Of a stretch of DNA of 64,000 nt, positions 34,561 through 44,797 are shown piece by piece. The position numbers and the translations under genes are program-made. The notes under the pieces were generated by a model that searched no databases, had not been told where the DNA came from, and worked only from the letters and a program-made list of their open reading frames with translations. This DNA is from Rapana venosa. Lineage: Eukaryota > Mollusca > Gastropoda > Neogastropoda > Muricidae. The stretch spans positions 49,850,811-49,914,810 of the forward strand of contig CM054145.1 in the NCBI GenBank assembly GCA_028751875.1. The letters are read 5' to 3'. Position 1 is the first letter of the stretch, and each line of letters starts with the position of its first letter.

Positions 34561-35089
34561 ATTCTTGGCTTTGTGGGAGGGCGGGGGGGTTTTGTAGAAA
34601 AATCATAGTACTGCTAATAAATTTTTGGAAGTTTTATCTATGTGTGAATCTCGTTTAGCAAACAACTCAAAGCAAAATCTTTCATGAATGCGACCGTTCT
34701 TTGTAAATCAGGTTCTACTATTTAAAATTTGAATGCCGGCCCACACACACGAGTGATGCACCAAGGAAAGGTGTGAAGATGGGGGGGGGTGACAGAAATG
34801 GCGACAGATTGACAAACAATTGAGCTGAATGCACAGCCCCTTTGGGTGAGGGGCCCAGCACAAACGCAACGGTGTTTGGCCCTGTTAAATTCCCGTTTCG
34901 TTTTTGAAAAGGGGGGCCTTTTGTGCCCGGTGGAAACGGTGCCCCCCTGCCGATGATACGGGGGGCCTTGGGGCCCGTCCCTGGGTGGGAAAGAGGGTTC
35001 CCCCGGGGGGGGGGGGGGTTGTGGGAAAAAATGGGGCGGCGGCAGAAAAAGCACCCGTGGTGAATGGCTCTGTTAGGTCGAGGTGGAAA
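34561..35089 (+). other. Intron, partly smeared, nothing recognised
   Basis: 34,700-34,860 reads normally; 34,880-35,060 has G/C runs. No coding match is seen. A small receptor exon could be hidden here. Confidence 0.4.
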
Positions 35090-35345
35090 GGGGGAGTGTT
35101 GTGATGGCAGCTGTTGGATGGCGGCGTTGTTATGGCAGGTTGTGATGGTGGGGTCAGTGATGGAAAGCGGAGCTGTTGTGATGGTGGCTGTTGTGAGAGG
35201 TGTTTTGATGGGGCGTTGTGATGATGGCTGTTTGTGATGGGTGTTGTGTGTGGTGCTGTTGTGATGAGGCGGCTGTTGTGATGATGGTGTTGTGATGTTT
35301 GGGTGTTGTGATGTGGCTGCTGTTGTGATGGGTGGTGGGGGTGGG
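35090..35345 (+). repeat. Degenerate GTTGTGATGGYGGCT tandem repeat
   Basis: GTTGTGATG with variable GGYGGCT spacers recurs about 15 times just upstream of the helix 3 exon. Confidence 0.8.
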
Positions 35346-35375
35346 GGAGGGGTGTGGTGGTGGTGGTGTGTGCAG

Positions 35376-35458
35376 CAGCGTGGGGTCGCTGCTCAGCTTG
35401 AACGGGCTGATGCAGTACGGTCATGGGCTGAAGTTCATCATTCAGTGGGCCAAAAAAG
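35376..35458 (+). CDS. Nuclear receptor exon: LBD helix 3
   Basis: Reads SVGSLLSLNGLMQYGHGLKF, then IIQWAKK, ending at AAAAAAG|GTTGGG. IIQWAKK is the core of the LBD signature (W-A-K in helix 3), as in ERR (IGWAKHIPGF), NR4 (RGWAEKIPGF) and RXR (VEWAKRIPHF). The acceptor is GTGTGTGCAG; a second CAG three bases later is possible. One base of a codon carries over to the next exon and gives Gly. Two residues (the usual I/V-P) seem to be missing between WAKK and GF, which is either a real deletion or an assembly/splice problem. Confidence 0.8.
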
Positions 35459-35486
35459 GTTGGGGGGTGGCGAGCGGGGCTTGTGT

Positions 35487-35523
<37 letters not shown>

Positions 35524-35550
35524 GGGGAGGGGGGGGGGGGGGGGGGGTGG
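35487..35550 (+). repeat. Poly-G tract next to the helix 3 donor
   Basis: About 60 bases of nearly pure G, starting 28 bases after the donor. It could fold into G-quadruplexes; its length is not reliable. Confidence 0.85.
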
Positions 35551-35699
35551 TGGAGATGGAGGGGGGGATGGATGGATGGAGTCGATGTATGTATGAAAAA
35601 GAGGATGGATGTTGCTGGTTGTATGCATGTTGTTGTTTGGATATATCATATGTATGGCGTCTGTTTTTATTTTATTTTTTTATTTTTTTTTTTTTTTTG

Positions 35700-35812
35700 G
35701 TAGGAATAAGCAGTTTGTGCTTTTTTATCAGTTCCCCTGTGTATGCATTTTGTAAATTTGCATCCCTTCCACGACACAAGGCCTATGCTTCTGAAAAGCA
35801 AAAAGGGTTAAA
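35700..35812 (-). repeat. SINE family C fragment, diverged
   Basis: GGAATAAGCAGTTTGTGCTT and CCCCTGTGTATGCATTTTGT follow the family C body, with changes. Confidence 0.5.
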
Positions 35813-35829
35813 AGTGTGACAAATTTTTC

Positions 35830-35970
35830 CCAGATGTATGGATGGAGGATGGATGTCTGTATGTATGGATGTATGGATGGATGTCTGTATGTATGGATGT
35901 ATGTATGTGTGTGGGTATGTATGTATATGTGTGTATGTGTGCTTTTGTGTTTGTGTATATTAATATATAT

Positions 35971-36005
<35 letters not shown>

Positions 36006-36060
36006 ATAATATTATATATTACATATATTTCATACATATATATATATATATATATATGCC
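35830..36060 (+). repeat. GGATGTATGTAT and TA microsatellites
   Basis: Variable (GTAT)n/(GGAT)n to 35,950, then (AT)n with breaks to 36,057, directly before the helix 3-5 exon's acceptor. Confidence 0.9.
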
Positions 36061-36076
36061 TGTGTGTGTGGTGCAG

Positions 36077-36161
36077 GATTTCAAGACCTGGACGTGTCTG
36101 ATCAGATGGCCTTGCTGAAGTCGTCCTTCATGGAGCTGAACGTCTTCCGACTGGCCTTCAG
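36077..36161 (+). CDS. Nuclear receptor exon: LBD helices 3-5
   Basis: With the carried-over base it reads GFQDLDVSDQMALLKSSFME, then LNVFRLAFR. This is the second half of the LBD signature: F-x-x-L, D-Q in SDQMALLK, then the helix 5 ME-L-F-RLAFR. NR4 members have ESAFLELFVLRLAYRS and ERR has DQMSLLQSAWMEILVLGIVY; this protein mixes features of both, so I leave the subfamily open. Acceptor TGGTGCAG, donor TTCAG|GTAAAC, phase 2. The frame fits exactly with both the helix 3 exon and the candidate at 36,963. Confidence 0.9.
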
Positions 36162-36165
36162 GTAA

Positions 36166-36952
36166 ACCTGCCTTCCTGCCTGCCTTCCTTCCTGCCTGCC
36201 TTCCTTCCTTCCTGCCTGCCTGCCTTCCTTCCTTCCTTCCTGCCTTCTTCATTCCTTCCTTCCGTTCCTTCCTGCCTTCACTTCCTTCCTCCTTCCTGCC
36301 TTCTTCTGTCCTTCCTTCCTGCTTCCTTCCTTCCTTCCTGCCTTCCTTCCTTCCTGCCTTCTTTCCTTCCTTCCTTCCTTTCCTCCATTCCTTCCTTCCT
36401 TTCCTCCCTTCTTTTCCTTCCTTCCTTTCCTTCCTTTCCTCCCTTCCTTCCTTCCTTCCTTCCTTTCTTCCTTCCTTCCTTCCTTCCTTTCCTCCATTCC
36501 TTCCTTTCCTCCATCCTTCCTTCCTTCCTTTCCTCCATTCCTTCCTTTCCTCCATCCTTCCTTCCTTCCTTCCTTCCTTCCTTCCTTTCCTCCATTTCTT
36601 CCTTCCTTCCTTCCTTTCCTCCATTCCTTCCTTTCCTCCATCCTTCCTTCCTTTCCTCCATCCTTCCTTCCTTCCTTCCTTCCTTTCCTCCATTCTTTCC
36701 TTCCTTCCTTCCTCCATTCCTTCCTTCCTTCCTTCCTTCCTTCCTTTCTTTCCTCCATTCCTTCCTTCCTTCCTCCTTCCTTCCTTCCTTCCTTTTTTTC
36801 CTCCATTCCTTCCTTCCTTCCTTTCCTCCCTTCCTCCTTCCTTTCTTTCTTCCTTCCTTCCTTCCCTCCTCCCTTCCTTCCTTCTTTCCTTCCCTCTCCC
36901 TTCCTTCCATCCTTCCTCCCCTCCCCTCCCCTCCCTCCCTCCCTCCTTCCTT
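36166..36952 (+). repeat. CCTT tetranucleotide array, ~0.8 kb
   Basis: Starts four bases after the helix 5 donor. TTCC units with TGCC and TCCA variants. The pyrimidine strand runs up to the next acceptor and may itself serve as polypyrimidine tract. The minus-strand Lys/Glu/Gly/Arg frame is an artefact of the array. Confidence 0.97.
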
Positions 36953-36962
36953 CTGTCTGTAG

Positions 36963-37053
36963 ATCTATACCATTTGGAATGGAGACAGGAAGACAGCAAA
37001 CAGCCTGTCTGGAACAGCTGCAGGACCACTCTGGCTGGTGGTCTCATGGCGGC
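36963..37053 (+). CDS. Candidate nuclear receptor exon after helix 5
   Basis: After CTGTCTGTAG the frame (joined to AG from the previous exon) reads RSIPFGMETGRQQTACLEQL and on to SGWWSHGG and a TAG at 37,054. RS right after LAF is the conserved end of helix 5 in NR3, NR4 and RXR, and phase 2 matches. Beyond SIPF I see no clear homology (the beta-turn is variable), and no good donor is visible before the TAG. Only the first few codons may be exon, or this is a truncating alternative end. Confidence 0.45.
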
Positions 37054-37117
37054 TAGACCGAGGATGCATGATGATGTCATAGTCCAGGCTTTGTCATGAC
37101 TGACAAACGTCTTCCCA

Positions 37118-37482
37118 GGAAGGGAGCCACAGCCCAGTGGTTAAGACAGTTCCACTCCAATCCCTTGGGTCCGTGAAGCTGTGGGTTTGAATCTTGACAA
37201 CATCTGGTGAATGTTTACAGTCTTCCAGGTCAGCTTCTAGTGCAGACCTGCCAGTGCCTTCATGCCCTTCGTGTGTATGTACACATGCAGAAGATCAAAC
37301 ATGCAGGTGAAAGATCCTGCCGTTCATGTTGACGTTCTGTGGGTTACTGAAAACTGAACATAGCCAGCATCACACATCCCTGAAGTCAGAATGCAGCTAC
37401 CTTCATGGTGGGCAGAAACGGTCGCCTGCACGAAATCTCGGCAACGGTGAACCCTGGAGCTGTAGCTGAGAATGGAAAACAA
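37118..37482 (+). repeat. SINE family B, copy 1
   Basis: tRNA-like head with A box (CAGCCCAGTGG) and B box (GGGTTTGAATCTT). The body is shared with 52.3, 59.4 and 63.2 kb: CAGACCTGCCAGTGCCTTCA, ACACATGCAGAAGATC, CTGAAGTCAGAATGCAGCTA and AACCCTGGAGCTGTAGC. Confidence 0.88.
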
Positions 37483-37512
37483 AACACCCTAAAGGATTTG
37501 TAGTGGAAGGGA

Positions 37513-37840
37513 GACAAAACCAGGGGCGATAACTCCAGGGGAACGTTGCCTCAAACAGACGGTATAGTGGAGATTTGAACCTGTCTCATCCATGACAAAA
37601 CCAGGGGCGATAACTGCAGGGGAACGTTGCCTCAAACAGACGGTATAGTGGAGATTTGAACCCGTCTCATCCATGACAAAACCAGGGGCGATAACTCCAG
37701 GGGAACGTTGCCTCAAACAGACGGTATAGTGGAGATTTGAACCCGTCTCGTCCATGACAAAACCAGGGGCGATAACTGCAGGGGAACGTTGCCTCAAACA
37801 GACGGTATAGTGGAGATTTGAACCCGTCTCATCCATGACC
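37513..37840 (-). repeat. 81-bp minisatellite, 4 units, each with a B box
   Basis: Four units of 81 bp start at 37,513, 37,594, 37,675 and 37,756. CTCCAGG and CTGCAGG variants alternate, so the array duplicated as a 162-bp dimer. On the minus strand each unit holds GTTCAAATCTC, a Pol III B-box match. The last one continues into a tRNA-like head with an A-box-like TCTAGTGGTTAG at 37,866-37,877. The array thus arose from a SINE head. Because 81 is divisible by 3, an open frame of repeated 27-residue units results; I do not consider it a gene. Confidence 0.93.
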
Positions 37841-37892
37841 ACCAGATCACAAGCTGACCACGTTTCTAACCACTAGACTGCCTGCCTGGTGA
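37841..37892 (-). repeat. tRNA-like SINE head ending the 81-bp array
   Basis: The complement reads CCAGGCAGGCAGTCTAGTGG, then TTAGAAACG, as in family A/C heads. The B box is in the adjacent array unit. Confidence 0.6.
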
Positions 37893-38090
37893 AGTACTGT
37901 TGGGCGTTCCCCAGCCTGAGGGTCACTCAGAACATGCACTCTTGTCTCAAGTCCCTTCAAGTCAAAAACACTTTATTTAATCATCCCATGAAGGGCTACT
38001 ACAATACTGACAGGCACATTGATACCCCCTCCCCCCAATCCCCCCAACATGGTGACGCGGTCAGTCAGTGACTTCCATCCTGGATGGCGT

Positions 38091-39905
38091 GGTGTTGTGT
38101 GGTGTGGCGTGGTGTGGTGTTGTGTGGTGTGCTGTGGTGTGGTGTGGTGTGGTGTTGTGTGGCGTGGTGTGCTGTGGTGTGGTGTTGTGTGGCGTGGTAT
38201 GGTGTGGTGTTGTGTGGCGTGGTATGGTGTGGTGTTGTGTGGTGTGGTGTGGTGTTGTGTGGTGTGCTGTGGTGTGGTGTGCTGTGGTGTGGTGTTGTGT
38301 GGTGTGCTGTGGTGTGGTGTTGTGTGGTGTGGTGTGGTGTTGTGTGGTGTGCTGTGGTGTGGTGTGCTGTGCTGTGGTGTGCTGTGCTGTGGTGTGCTGT
38401 GGTGTGGTGTTGTGTGGTGTGCTGTGGTGTGGTGTTGTGTGGTGTGCTGTGGTGTGGTGTTGTGTGGTGTGCTGTGGTGTGGTGTTGTGTGGTGTGCTGT
38501 GGTGTGGTGTTGTGTGGTGTGCTGTGGTGTGGTGTTGTGTGCTGTGGTGTGCTGTGGTGTGCTGTGCTGTGCTGTGGTGTGCTGTGGTGTGCTGTGGTGT
38601 GGTTTGGTGTTGTGTGGTGTGCTGTGGTGTGGTGTTGTGTGGTGTGCTGTGGTGTGGTGTGCTGTGGTGTGGTGTGCTGTGGTGTGGTGTGCTGTGGTGT
38701 TGTGTGGTGTGCTGTGGTGTGGTGTGCTGTGGTGTGGTGTTGTGTGCTGTGGTGTGGTGTGGTGTGGTGTTGTGTGGCGTGGTATGGTGTGGTGTTGTGT
38801 GGTGTGCTGTGGTGTGGTGTTGTGTGGTGTGCTGTGGGTGTTGTGTTGTGTGGTGGTGTTGGGTGTGGTGTTGGGTGTGGTGTTGGTGTGGGTTTGGTGT
38901 GTGGTGTTGTGTGGTGTGCTGTGGTGTGGTGTTGTGTGGTGTGCTGTGGTGTGGTGTTGTGTGGTGTGCGTGTTGGTCGTGTGTGTTGTGTGGTGTTGTG
39001 TGGTGTGGTGTTGTGGTGTGGTGGTGTGTGTTGTGTGGTGTTTGTGTGGTTGTTTTTTTTTTTGGTGTGCTGTGGGTTTTGTGTTGTGCTGTGGTGTGGT
39101 GTTGTGTGGTTTTGTGTGGGTGTGTTGTGGTGTGGTGTGTGTGTGGTTGTTGTGTGGTGTGCTGTGGTGTGGTGTTGTGTGGTGTGCTGTGGTGTGTGTG
39201 GTGTTTGTGGTGGTGTGGTGTGTTGTGTGGTGTTGTGTGTGTGTGCTGTGGTGTGGTGTGTGTGTGGTGTTGTGTGGTGGTGTGGTGTGTGTGTGGTGTG
39301 CTGTGGTGTGGTGTTGTGTGGTGTGCTGTGGTGTGGTGTGTGTGTGTGTTGTGTGGTGTTGTGTGGTGTGCTGTGGTGTGGTGCTGGTGTGTGTGTGTTG
39401 TGTGGTGTGCTGTGGTTGTTGGTGTTGTGTGGTGTGCTGTGGTGTGGTGTTGTGTGGTGTGCTGTGGTGTGGTGTTTGTGTGGTGTGTGTGTGGTTTTGG
39501 TGGTGTGCTGTTGTGTGCGTGTGTGGTGTTGTGTGGTGTGTTGTGGTGTGGTGTGGTGTTTGTGTGGTGTGGTGTGCTGTGGTGTGGTGTTGTGTGGTGT
39601 GCTGTGGTGTGGTGTTGTGTGGTGTGCTGTGGTGTGGTGTTGTGTGGTGTGCTGTGGTGTGGTTGTTGTGGGGTGTGCTGGGGTGTGGTGTTGTGTGGTG
39701 TGCTGTGGTGGGGTTTTGTTTGGTGTGTTTGTGGTGTGGTTTTGTGTGGTGTGCTGTGGGTGGTGTTGTGTGGTTGGGTGGTGTTGTGTGGGGTGTGCTG
39801 TGGTGTGGTGTTGTTGGTGTGGGTTTGTGTGGTGTGCTGTGGGTTGTGTGTGTGCTGTGGTGTGGTGTTGTGTGGTGTGCTGTGGTGTGGTGTGCTGGGT
39901 TGGTG
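38091..39905 (+). repeat. NNTGT pentamer satellite, ~1.8 kb
   Basis: The + strand is almost only G and T with sparse C. Pentamers GGTGT, TGTGT and GCTGT are arranged in a 25-bp super-unit (GGTGT TGTGT GGTGT GCTGT GGTGT) that is regular to about 38,830. After that, indels and smearing break the phase. Stop codons are nearly impossible in this composition, so frames of 650-680 codons are open in three + frames and one - frame; they are not genes. Confidence 0.97.
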
Positions 39906-39929
39906 TTGGTTGGCATGGTGTTGCGGTGG

Positions 39930-40544
39930 ATGGGTTGGAGAAATGTCAATTTTGGGCGTGGTGGTTTTGTCTGGAGAACATGATCAATTTTTGGGGGGGG
40001 GGTTTGCCTGGAAAACATGATCAAGTTTGGTGTGGTGGTGTTGTCTGGAGAACATGATCAAGTTTGGCGTGGTGGTGTTGTCTGGAGAACATGATCAAGT
40101 TTGGCGTGGTGGTGTTGTCTGGAGAACATGATCAAGTTTGGCGTGGTGGTGTTGTCTGGAGAACATGATCAAGTTTGGCGTGGTGGTGGTGTTGGAAAAC
40201 TGAAAAGTTTGGGTGGTGGTGGGGGTTTGTTGGAGAACATGATAATTTTGGCTTGGTGGTGTTGTCTGGAAAACATATCAATTTTGGGCGTGGTGTGTTG
40301 TCTGGAGAAAATGATCAAGTTTGGCGGGGTGTGGTGGTTTTGCGGGGGAGGGGTCTGGAAAAAATGATAAAAGTTTGGGTGGCGGGTGTTGAGGATGATC
40401 ATGATCATGATCAAGTTTGGTGTGGTGTTGCGGGTGGATGGGTTGGGACATGATAAATTTTGGGCGTGGTGGTTTTTTTGGGGGAAATGATAAGTTTGGG
40501 GGGTGGTGTTATTGGAGAAATGATCAAGTTTGGTTGGTGGTTTT
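39930..40544 (+). repeat. 37-bp minisatellite, left part
   Basis: The unit GCGTGGTGGTGTTGTCTGGA-GAACATGATCAAGTTTG is perfect from 40,030 to 40,190 and degenerate elsewhere. It is interrupted by the LTR retrotransposon and resumes at 45,033. Confidence 0.93.
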
Positions 40545-40778
40545 TGTAATGTCGTAATTCAATTATCCTTCTAGTTCTTTCCTGAAAAGCGTTTTGATTT
40601 AAAAACCCTCTTTGTTAAAATTTTCGTGACGTTCCCTAGCAATTGTACACGGGCATGGCGGTAGAAAATAAAGGAAAAAACGGACGATCTTTTTTCCGAC
40701 TGAGAGCCACAATAATAACCGTTGAAAAAACAAGCTGTGTTAGAGGGGTTGTGTTGGGGTTGAATGGACAAACTTACA
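40545..40778 (+). repeat. 5' LTR
   Basis: Starts TGTAATGTCGTAATTCAATT and ends ACTTACA (TG...CA). Matches the right LTR through CAATTATCCTTCT, CCTGAAAAG, GTGACGT, CCACAA-AATAA and CTGTGTTAG. Confidence 0.88.
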
Positions 40779-40827
40779 TCTGGCGACGGGATTAATCAAA
40801 ATGGGGGGTTTAATTTAAATTAAAACC

Positions 40828-41400
40828 AAGGAGTATGGCTACAGTGGTTTACCAAACTTCGAAAGATTCGTGTTCATTTGATGAAGCAAAAATTGGAATC
40901 GTTGGAAAAATGGTTGGCAGTTTCCCCAATCTACTTGCGAAATAAATGTGAGAAAAATCAAGAAAAAGATCTATTGTTACACTATGCGGGTGGGAAGGTT
41001 TTGATGTGTCGATTTCACTGCAGAGCAAAAGGAGAAGCAAACGTTTGATACACTAGTGGAATTTTGAATGGTATTTCAATCCAAAAAGGAACATTGACTT
41101 TAAAACCTTAAAATTAGACAGTGCAAGCAGAAAGAAGGGAAGCAACTGATAGTTACAATACTGATTTTCGACTTTAGCAGCTAACTTGAATTTAAAATTT
41201 TCCTGCCCGTGAAAAAAAAGCCAAATTCTAAAGGGTGTAACTCATACGCCTGAGGACGTGCTCTTCGGAAACAGACTGACTCTAACAAAACTTCTCAAAA
41301 ATGCTCGTGCTTTAAAACTGTTGTATTCAAGCCAAACAATTGAGGAGGAATCAGCACAGTCCATCAATGCCGTTCTCAATACGATAGAATAAAGAATATC
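40828..41400 (+). pseudogene. Gag remnant of the LTR element
   Basis: Starts near ATGGCTACAGTGG (40,833). Frames switch repeatedly. Recognisable pieces include a basic stretch NPKRNIDFKTLKLDSA (about 41,080-41,120) with KQKEGK in another frame just after, typical of capsid regions of gypsy elements. At least five frame changes and several stops are present. Confidence 0.6.
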
Positions 41401-41469
41401 CTTTCAGCCCGAAGAAGGGCAAACAAGTGGAATCATGGCCCTAACCAGAGTCGACACTCACATAACATA

Positions 41470-41600
41470 ACATCAACGCTGTGGGATGGTGGGGTGCCAG
41501 CAACATTACGTGAGCTGCCTCCCAAAGACGAACCTGTGTCTATGCCCCAAGATTGGAATTTTGAAAAAGTGTGTCGTTTGGGTAAATTTTCAAGCCACAA
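41470..41600 (+). pseudogene. Zinc-knuckle remnant of the LTR element
   Basis: Frames around 41,478-41,560 give CQQHYVSCLPKTNLCLCPKI and, after a shift, FEKVCRLGKF. The Cys spacing is that of broken CCHC nucleocapsid motifs. Confidence 0.55.
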
Positions 41601-41639
41601 AGGGAATCAGCTCTTCACTGCAAAAAGTCAACGTGTTCA

Positions 41640-42200
41640 GAAAAACGAGACATCAATTTTCATTGTGAAGTCGTGTTTGGTGTTTTGGAAGTTGGTGCAG
41701 CCCCCAAAGTCAACGTGGATTCTCGGGTGAATCCGTTCCATTTCTCATTGATATGGTTTTTCGAAAAACTCATTGATGAAAAAAATTTCCAAACTTGACA
41801 CCTAAATGCATGATGAAACCTGCATCACTTAAATTTTTGGGCTTATGGAACACGCCCCCCCTCTTGTTGTACTGGGTATGTTTGATGCTGTTGTCAAGTA
41901 CAAGAATGCAGAAACACAGGACATTCTTTGTTGTCAAATAAACCCCTGTGCCCAGTGGAAATCTTTTGAGTGCCAAAACTGCTCAATGCCTTCAGTTTCA
42001 TTTTTGCATTGCAGATCGCACGCACCGTGTGTTTTTGTAGCAACCAAAATTTGTTTCAAGGCATGGGGAAGTTGAAGGAGGAAAAAGTGAAGTTGTCATT
42101 GAAAAGAAGTAAAAACCAGTCCTCAACCCCATCAAGGTTCCTTTTCACATAGGAAAAAAGGGGAAGCTGAGTTTTAAACGCCTTGAAACCCCTGGACATC
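41640..42200 (+). pseudogene. Protease-region remnant of the LTR element
   Basis: About 41,845-42,075 reads PPLVVLGMFDAVVKYKNAET before breaking up, the segment that follows the retropepsin in related elements. The aspartate active site (D-S/T-G) is not intact in any frame. Confidence 0.5.
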
Positions 42201-42990
42201 ATCGAGAAAGTTGATGGTCCTACCCCCGGGTATCCCTATTGTCGCTGCCCCCCAAACAAAGAAACCGGTGTTTTTGCTTTGTGTTGACATGAGACACCAA
42301 ATGGCTATTGAAGTACTCGTCATATCATCCCAACGTTTGATGATATCCTCTGAGACTAAAATAAAGCAAAAGTATTCAGCAAAAGGATTTGAATTCGGGT
42401 ATCACCAATTAAAATTGGAAGAAGACTCCAAAATATCCACTTTTTCAACTCTGTTGGTCTAGGCGGTAAAAAACGGTTGAATTTTGGATTACTTAGCAGC
42501 AGAAATTTTCCAAAATACATTGGAATTCTTTTGGAAATTCCCAAATCACTCAATACAAGTGATGATATTCTCTTACGGAAGTCTCAAAAAAAACATGATA
42601 TGCTCTCGGAAAATTTTTTTTCTCCTTAGTGAAAAGGGGCTTACTCTCAACAAAAGCAAGTGTGAATTCAACAAGGATACATTGAATTTTTGGTTCTTTT
42701 GGCAAAGATGGGTATCCCCGATCCAAAGAAAGTAGGGTTACGAAAGAGCACCCCTACCAAAGCAAAAAAAATCCGCAGTTTGCTTGGTCTGACCAAAATA
42801 TGTCTCCCAAATTCATTCCCAGTAGGGCCCCCTCACAAAAACCCCCTTCGAGTTGACTCGGAAAGAGGAGGTGGCATGGACAGAAAAATGAAAAAGAACG
42901 CGTTTTTTGAAATCAAGTCAGATCACAAGCCAGACCCCCATGAAGTACTTGCCCTGATCGAGAGGGGGTATCGTTGATGTAGTCCATATG
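42200..42990 (+). pseudogene. Reverse transcriptase/RNase H remnant
   Basis: Pieces in order: PIVAAPQTKKP (42,225), GYHQLKLEEDSKISTFST (about 42,396-42,450), the catalytic-type SDDI (42,559-42,570), LSEKGLTLNKSKCEFNKDTL (from 42,631), PDPKKV and IRSLLGLTK (42,718-42,800). These are conserved landmarks of Ty3/gypsy reverse transcriptase, with connection/RNase H fragments after. Each lies in a different frame from some neighbour, so no enzyme can be made from this copy as written. Confidence 0.85.
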
Positions 42991-42999
42991 GTTAGGTGA

Positions 43000-44620
43000 A
43001 ATTTCATCAGCTGCAAAGGGCTCACCTCTCACATTGTTGCATTGCTAGCCGTCGCTTAAAGGGTGTGGGAAACCGCTATCAAAAACAGAACGTGAAGCTC
43101 TAGCGTGTTGGTCTTGTGACATTTTACCTTTACCCGTATGGTCGTCGATTTCCCTTATCTCTGACCCCGCCTTAGAGGGTTACAACAATCCTGCTCGAAG
43201 GGGTCTGCCGAAACGAAAGAGGGGAAACTGGTCTCCAGCCCCGATTCGTTTTTGATAAAGCCGGAGAGAACAAACCAGTGATTTCTTATCGAAACTGTTT
43301 AAATGCTGAAACACAGTCAATTCATGAGTCAAAAGTTGTGACGAATACATCAAATTCATTTGATTTCCCCCGTTTTTAAAACCATGACACTGGAAGCATC
43401 ACGAAGCAATAGAAATGATCCGACATTGCAGCTGTGAAATGCAATCAAAATTTAACCGTGGCATGTACCCAAGGGTTGTCCGTTGGTTTTCTTCTTTCCA
43501 ATACTCAAGCAATAAGGTGAAGTCCTAGCGAAAATCTGGAATATTCTCCGCAACAGTGTGTGGTTATTCCTCAAGCTCTTCGCAATACAGTCGATATTGT
43601 TGAGGACTCAAGGGGTTGTCAAGACAAAGAACCTGCTGCGCGAGAAAGTGTGGTTTTCCCAAAATGGACAGTTAGGGAGTCAATGTCAAGTCCTGCCTTG
43701 CCTGCTTTTCTTGACTCCAGATCACTATGGAACTTTTTTCCCCAAGTCCCCAATCCCATAACCCCGGTCTGAAATCAGTCTTGATTTTTCCGGGCCATTT
43801 CCCTAGGAGAATACCCTTTTTGTAGTGATGACACTACTCCGGTTTCCCGAAGTTGAAATTTTCAGTTTACCAGTGCAAACGCTCCATTCCAAACTTTACT
43901 CTAATTTGCTCGAATGGATACCAGCATTGTGAAAACAACCCAAAGGACCCCCCTTCAATGGCGTGAATTTGAAATTTTCTCAGTTTTAGGTTTTTACCAC
44001 CGCAAAGTCACGCTCTTGGCCCCAAGCCAATGGTGGGGCAGAAAAAAAGTTGCCCATGTGAAGAAAAACCCTCCAAGTGCCCGGTAGAAGGAAGGTTTTT
44101 GGCGCCAAAAACTTACAGTTCCTTCGCAAATACGTGCTACCCACCCGTATGGTGTAAGCCGCCCAAGTCTTATGGAAAAAAGATAAGATCCAATCCCCGG
44201 AATTAACGACCCAAATGGGGAAAATCATCACAGAAACTTGATAGGGAAATCCCTAAATGTGCTGCAATGAAAGGGGAAAAAGAAAATCTATGCAGACAAC
44301 AGATTGCTTCTGAATCCAAATCCCAAATTTGGGGACCCCTGTGTTGTCCGTAGAAGAAAAAAAACAAATGACCCATCTAATCAGTACCTCTGCAAGTCCA
44401 GCAAAAAAAAGGATCCTTGACCCCCGGACGGGGGCAGTGCAGATCCCCGCAATCCTCATTTTCAAAAGATTGCCGACCTTCACCGTTGATGAAAGGAGAG
44501 AAGAAAAATTCTTCAGCCCGATCCACTCCAACCCTGAAGTCAAAGAAAAAGCTCTTCTGCCCTACAGCCAGGCCAGTGGACGGCCAGAAGAACTTTCATC
44601 GCCCCCCAAAACCTGAAAGA
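43000..44620 (+). pseudogene. RNase H/integrase remnant
   Basis: About 43,601-43,657 reads TQGVVKTKNLLREKVWF, the H2C2-type zinc-binding region that opens Ty3/gypsy integrases. Weak pieces of the core follow to about 44,000. The last open frame (44,329-44,616) is basic and Pro-rich, as at gypsy pol C-termini. Stops and shifts throughout. Confidence 0.7.
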
Positions 44621-44797
44621 CTATATTACAAATAGTTAGATTTTGCTTTCAAAGAAAGAAAATGTTGAACGATTGTTAGGAAAAGTTGCACAAATTTGTT
44701 TTTTTGGTTTTATGTTAAAATATTTTATATTAATTCCCTGTGCCCAAAGGGTTTTTAACAATTTCAGTCATGAAATTTTCTTTCAAGGTGGGGGGGT

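Noticed and set aside
34885..35649. 254-codon minus-strand Pro/His/Thr-rich frame
   Set aside because: Arises from the GTTGTGATG repeat and poly-G tract and overlaps the well-supported helix 3 exon on the other strand.
36019..37080. 353-codon minus-strand Lys/Glu/Gly/Arg frame
   Set aside because: It is the CCTT array read on the other strand.
37489..37842. 117-codon frame of four 27-residue repeats
   Set aside because: An 81-bp minisatellite stays in frame by arithmetic. The sequence is a SINE head, and no flanking coding is present.
37973..40057. Four overlapping frames of 650-683 codons (His/Thr/Pro- or Val/Cys/Gly-rich)
   Set aside because: They follow entirely from the NNTGT satellite, whose composition makes stops rare in several frames at once. 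No start context, domain or codon pattern supports a gene.
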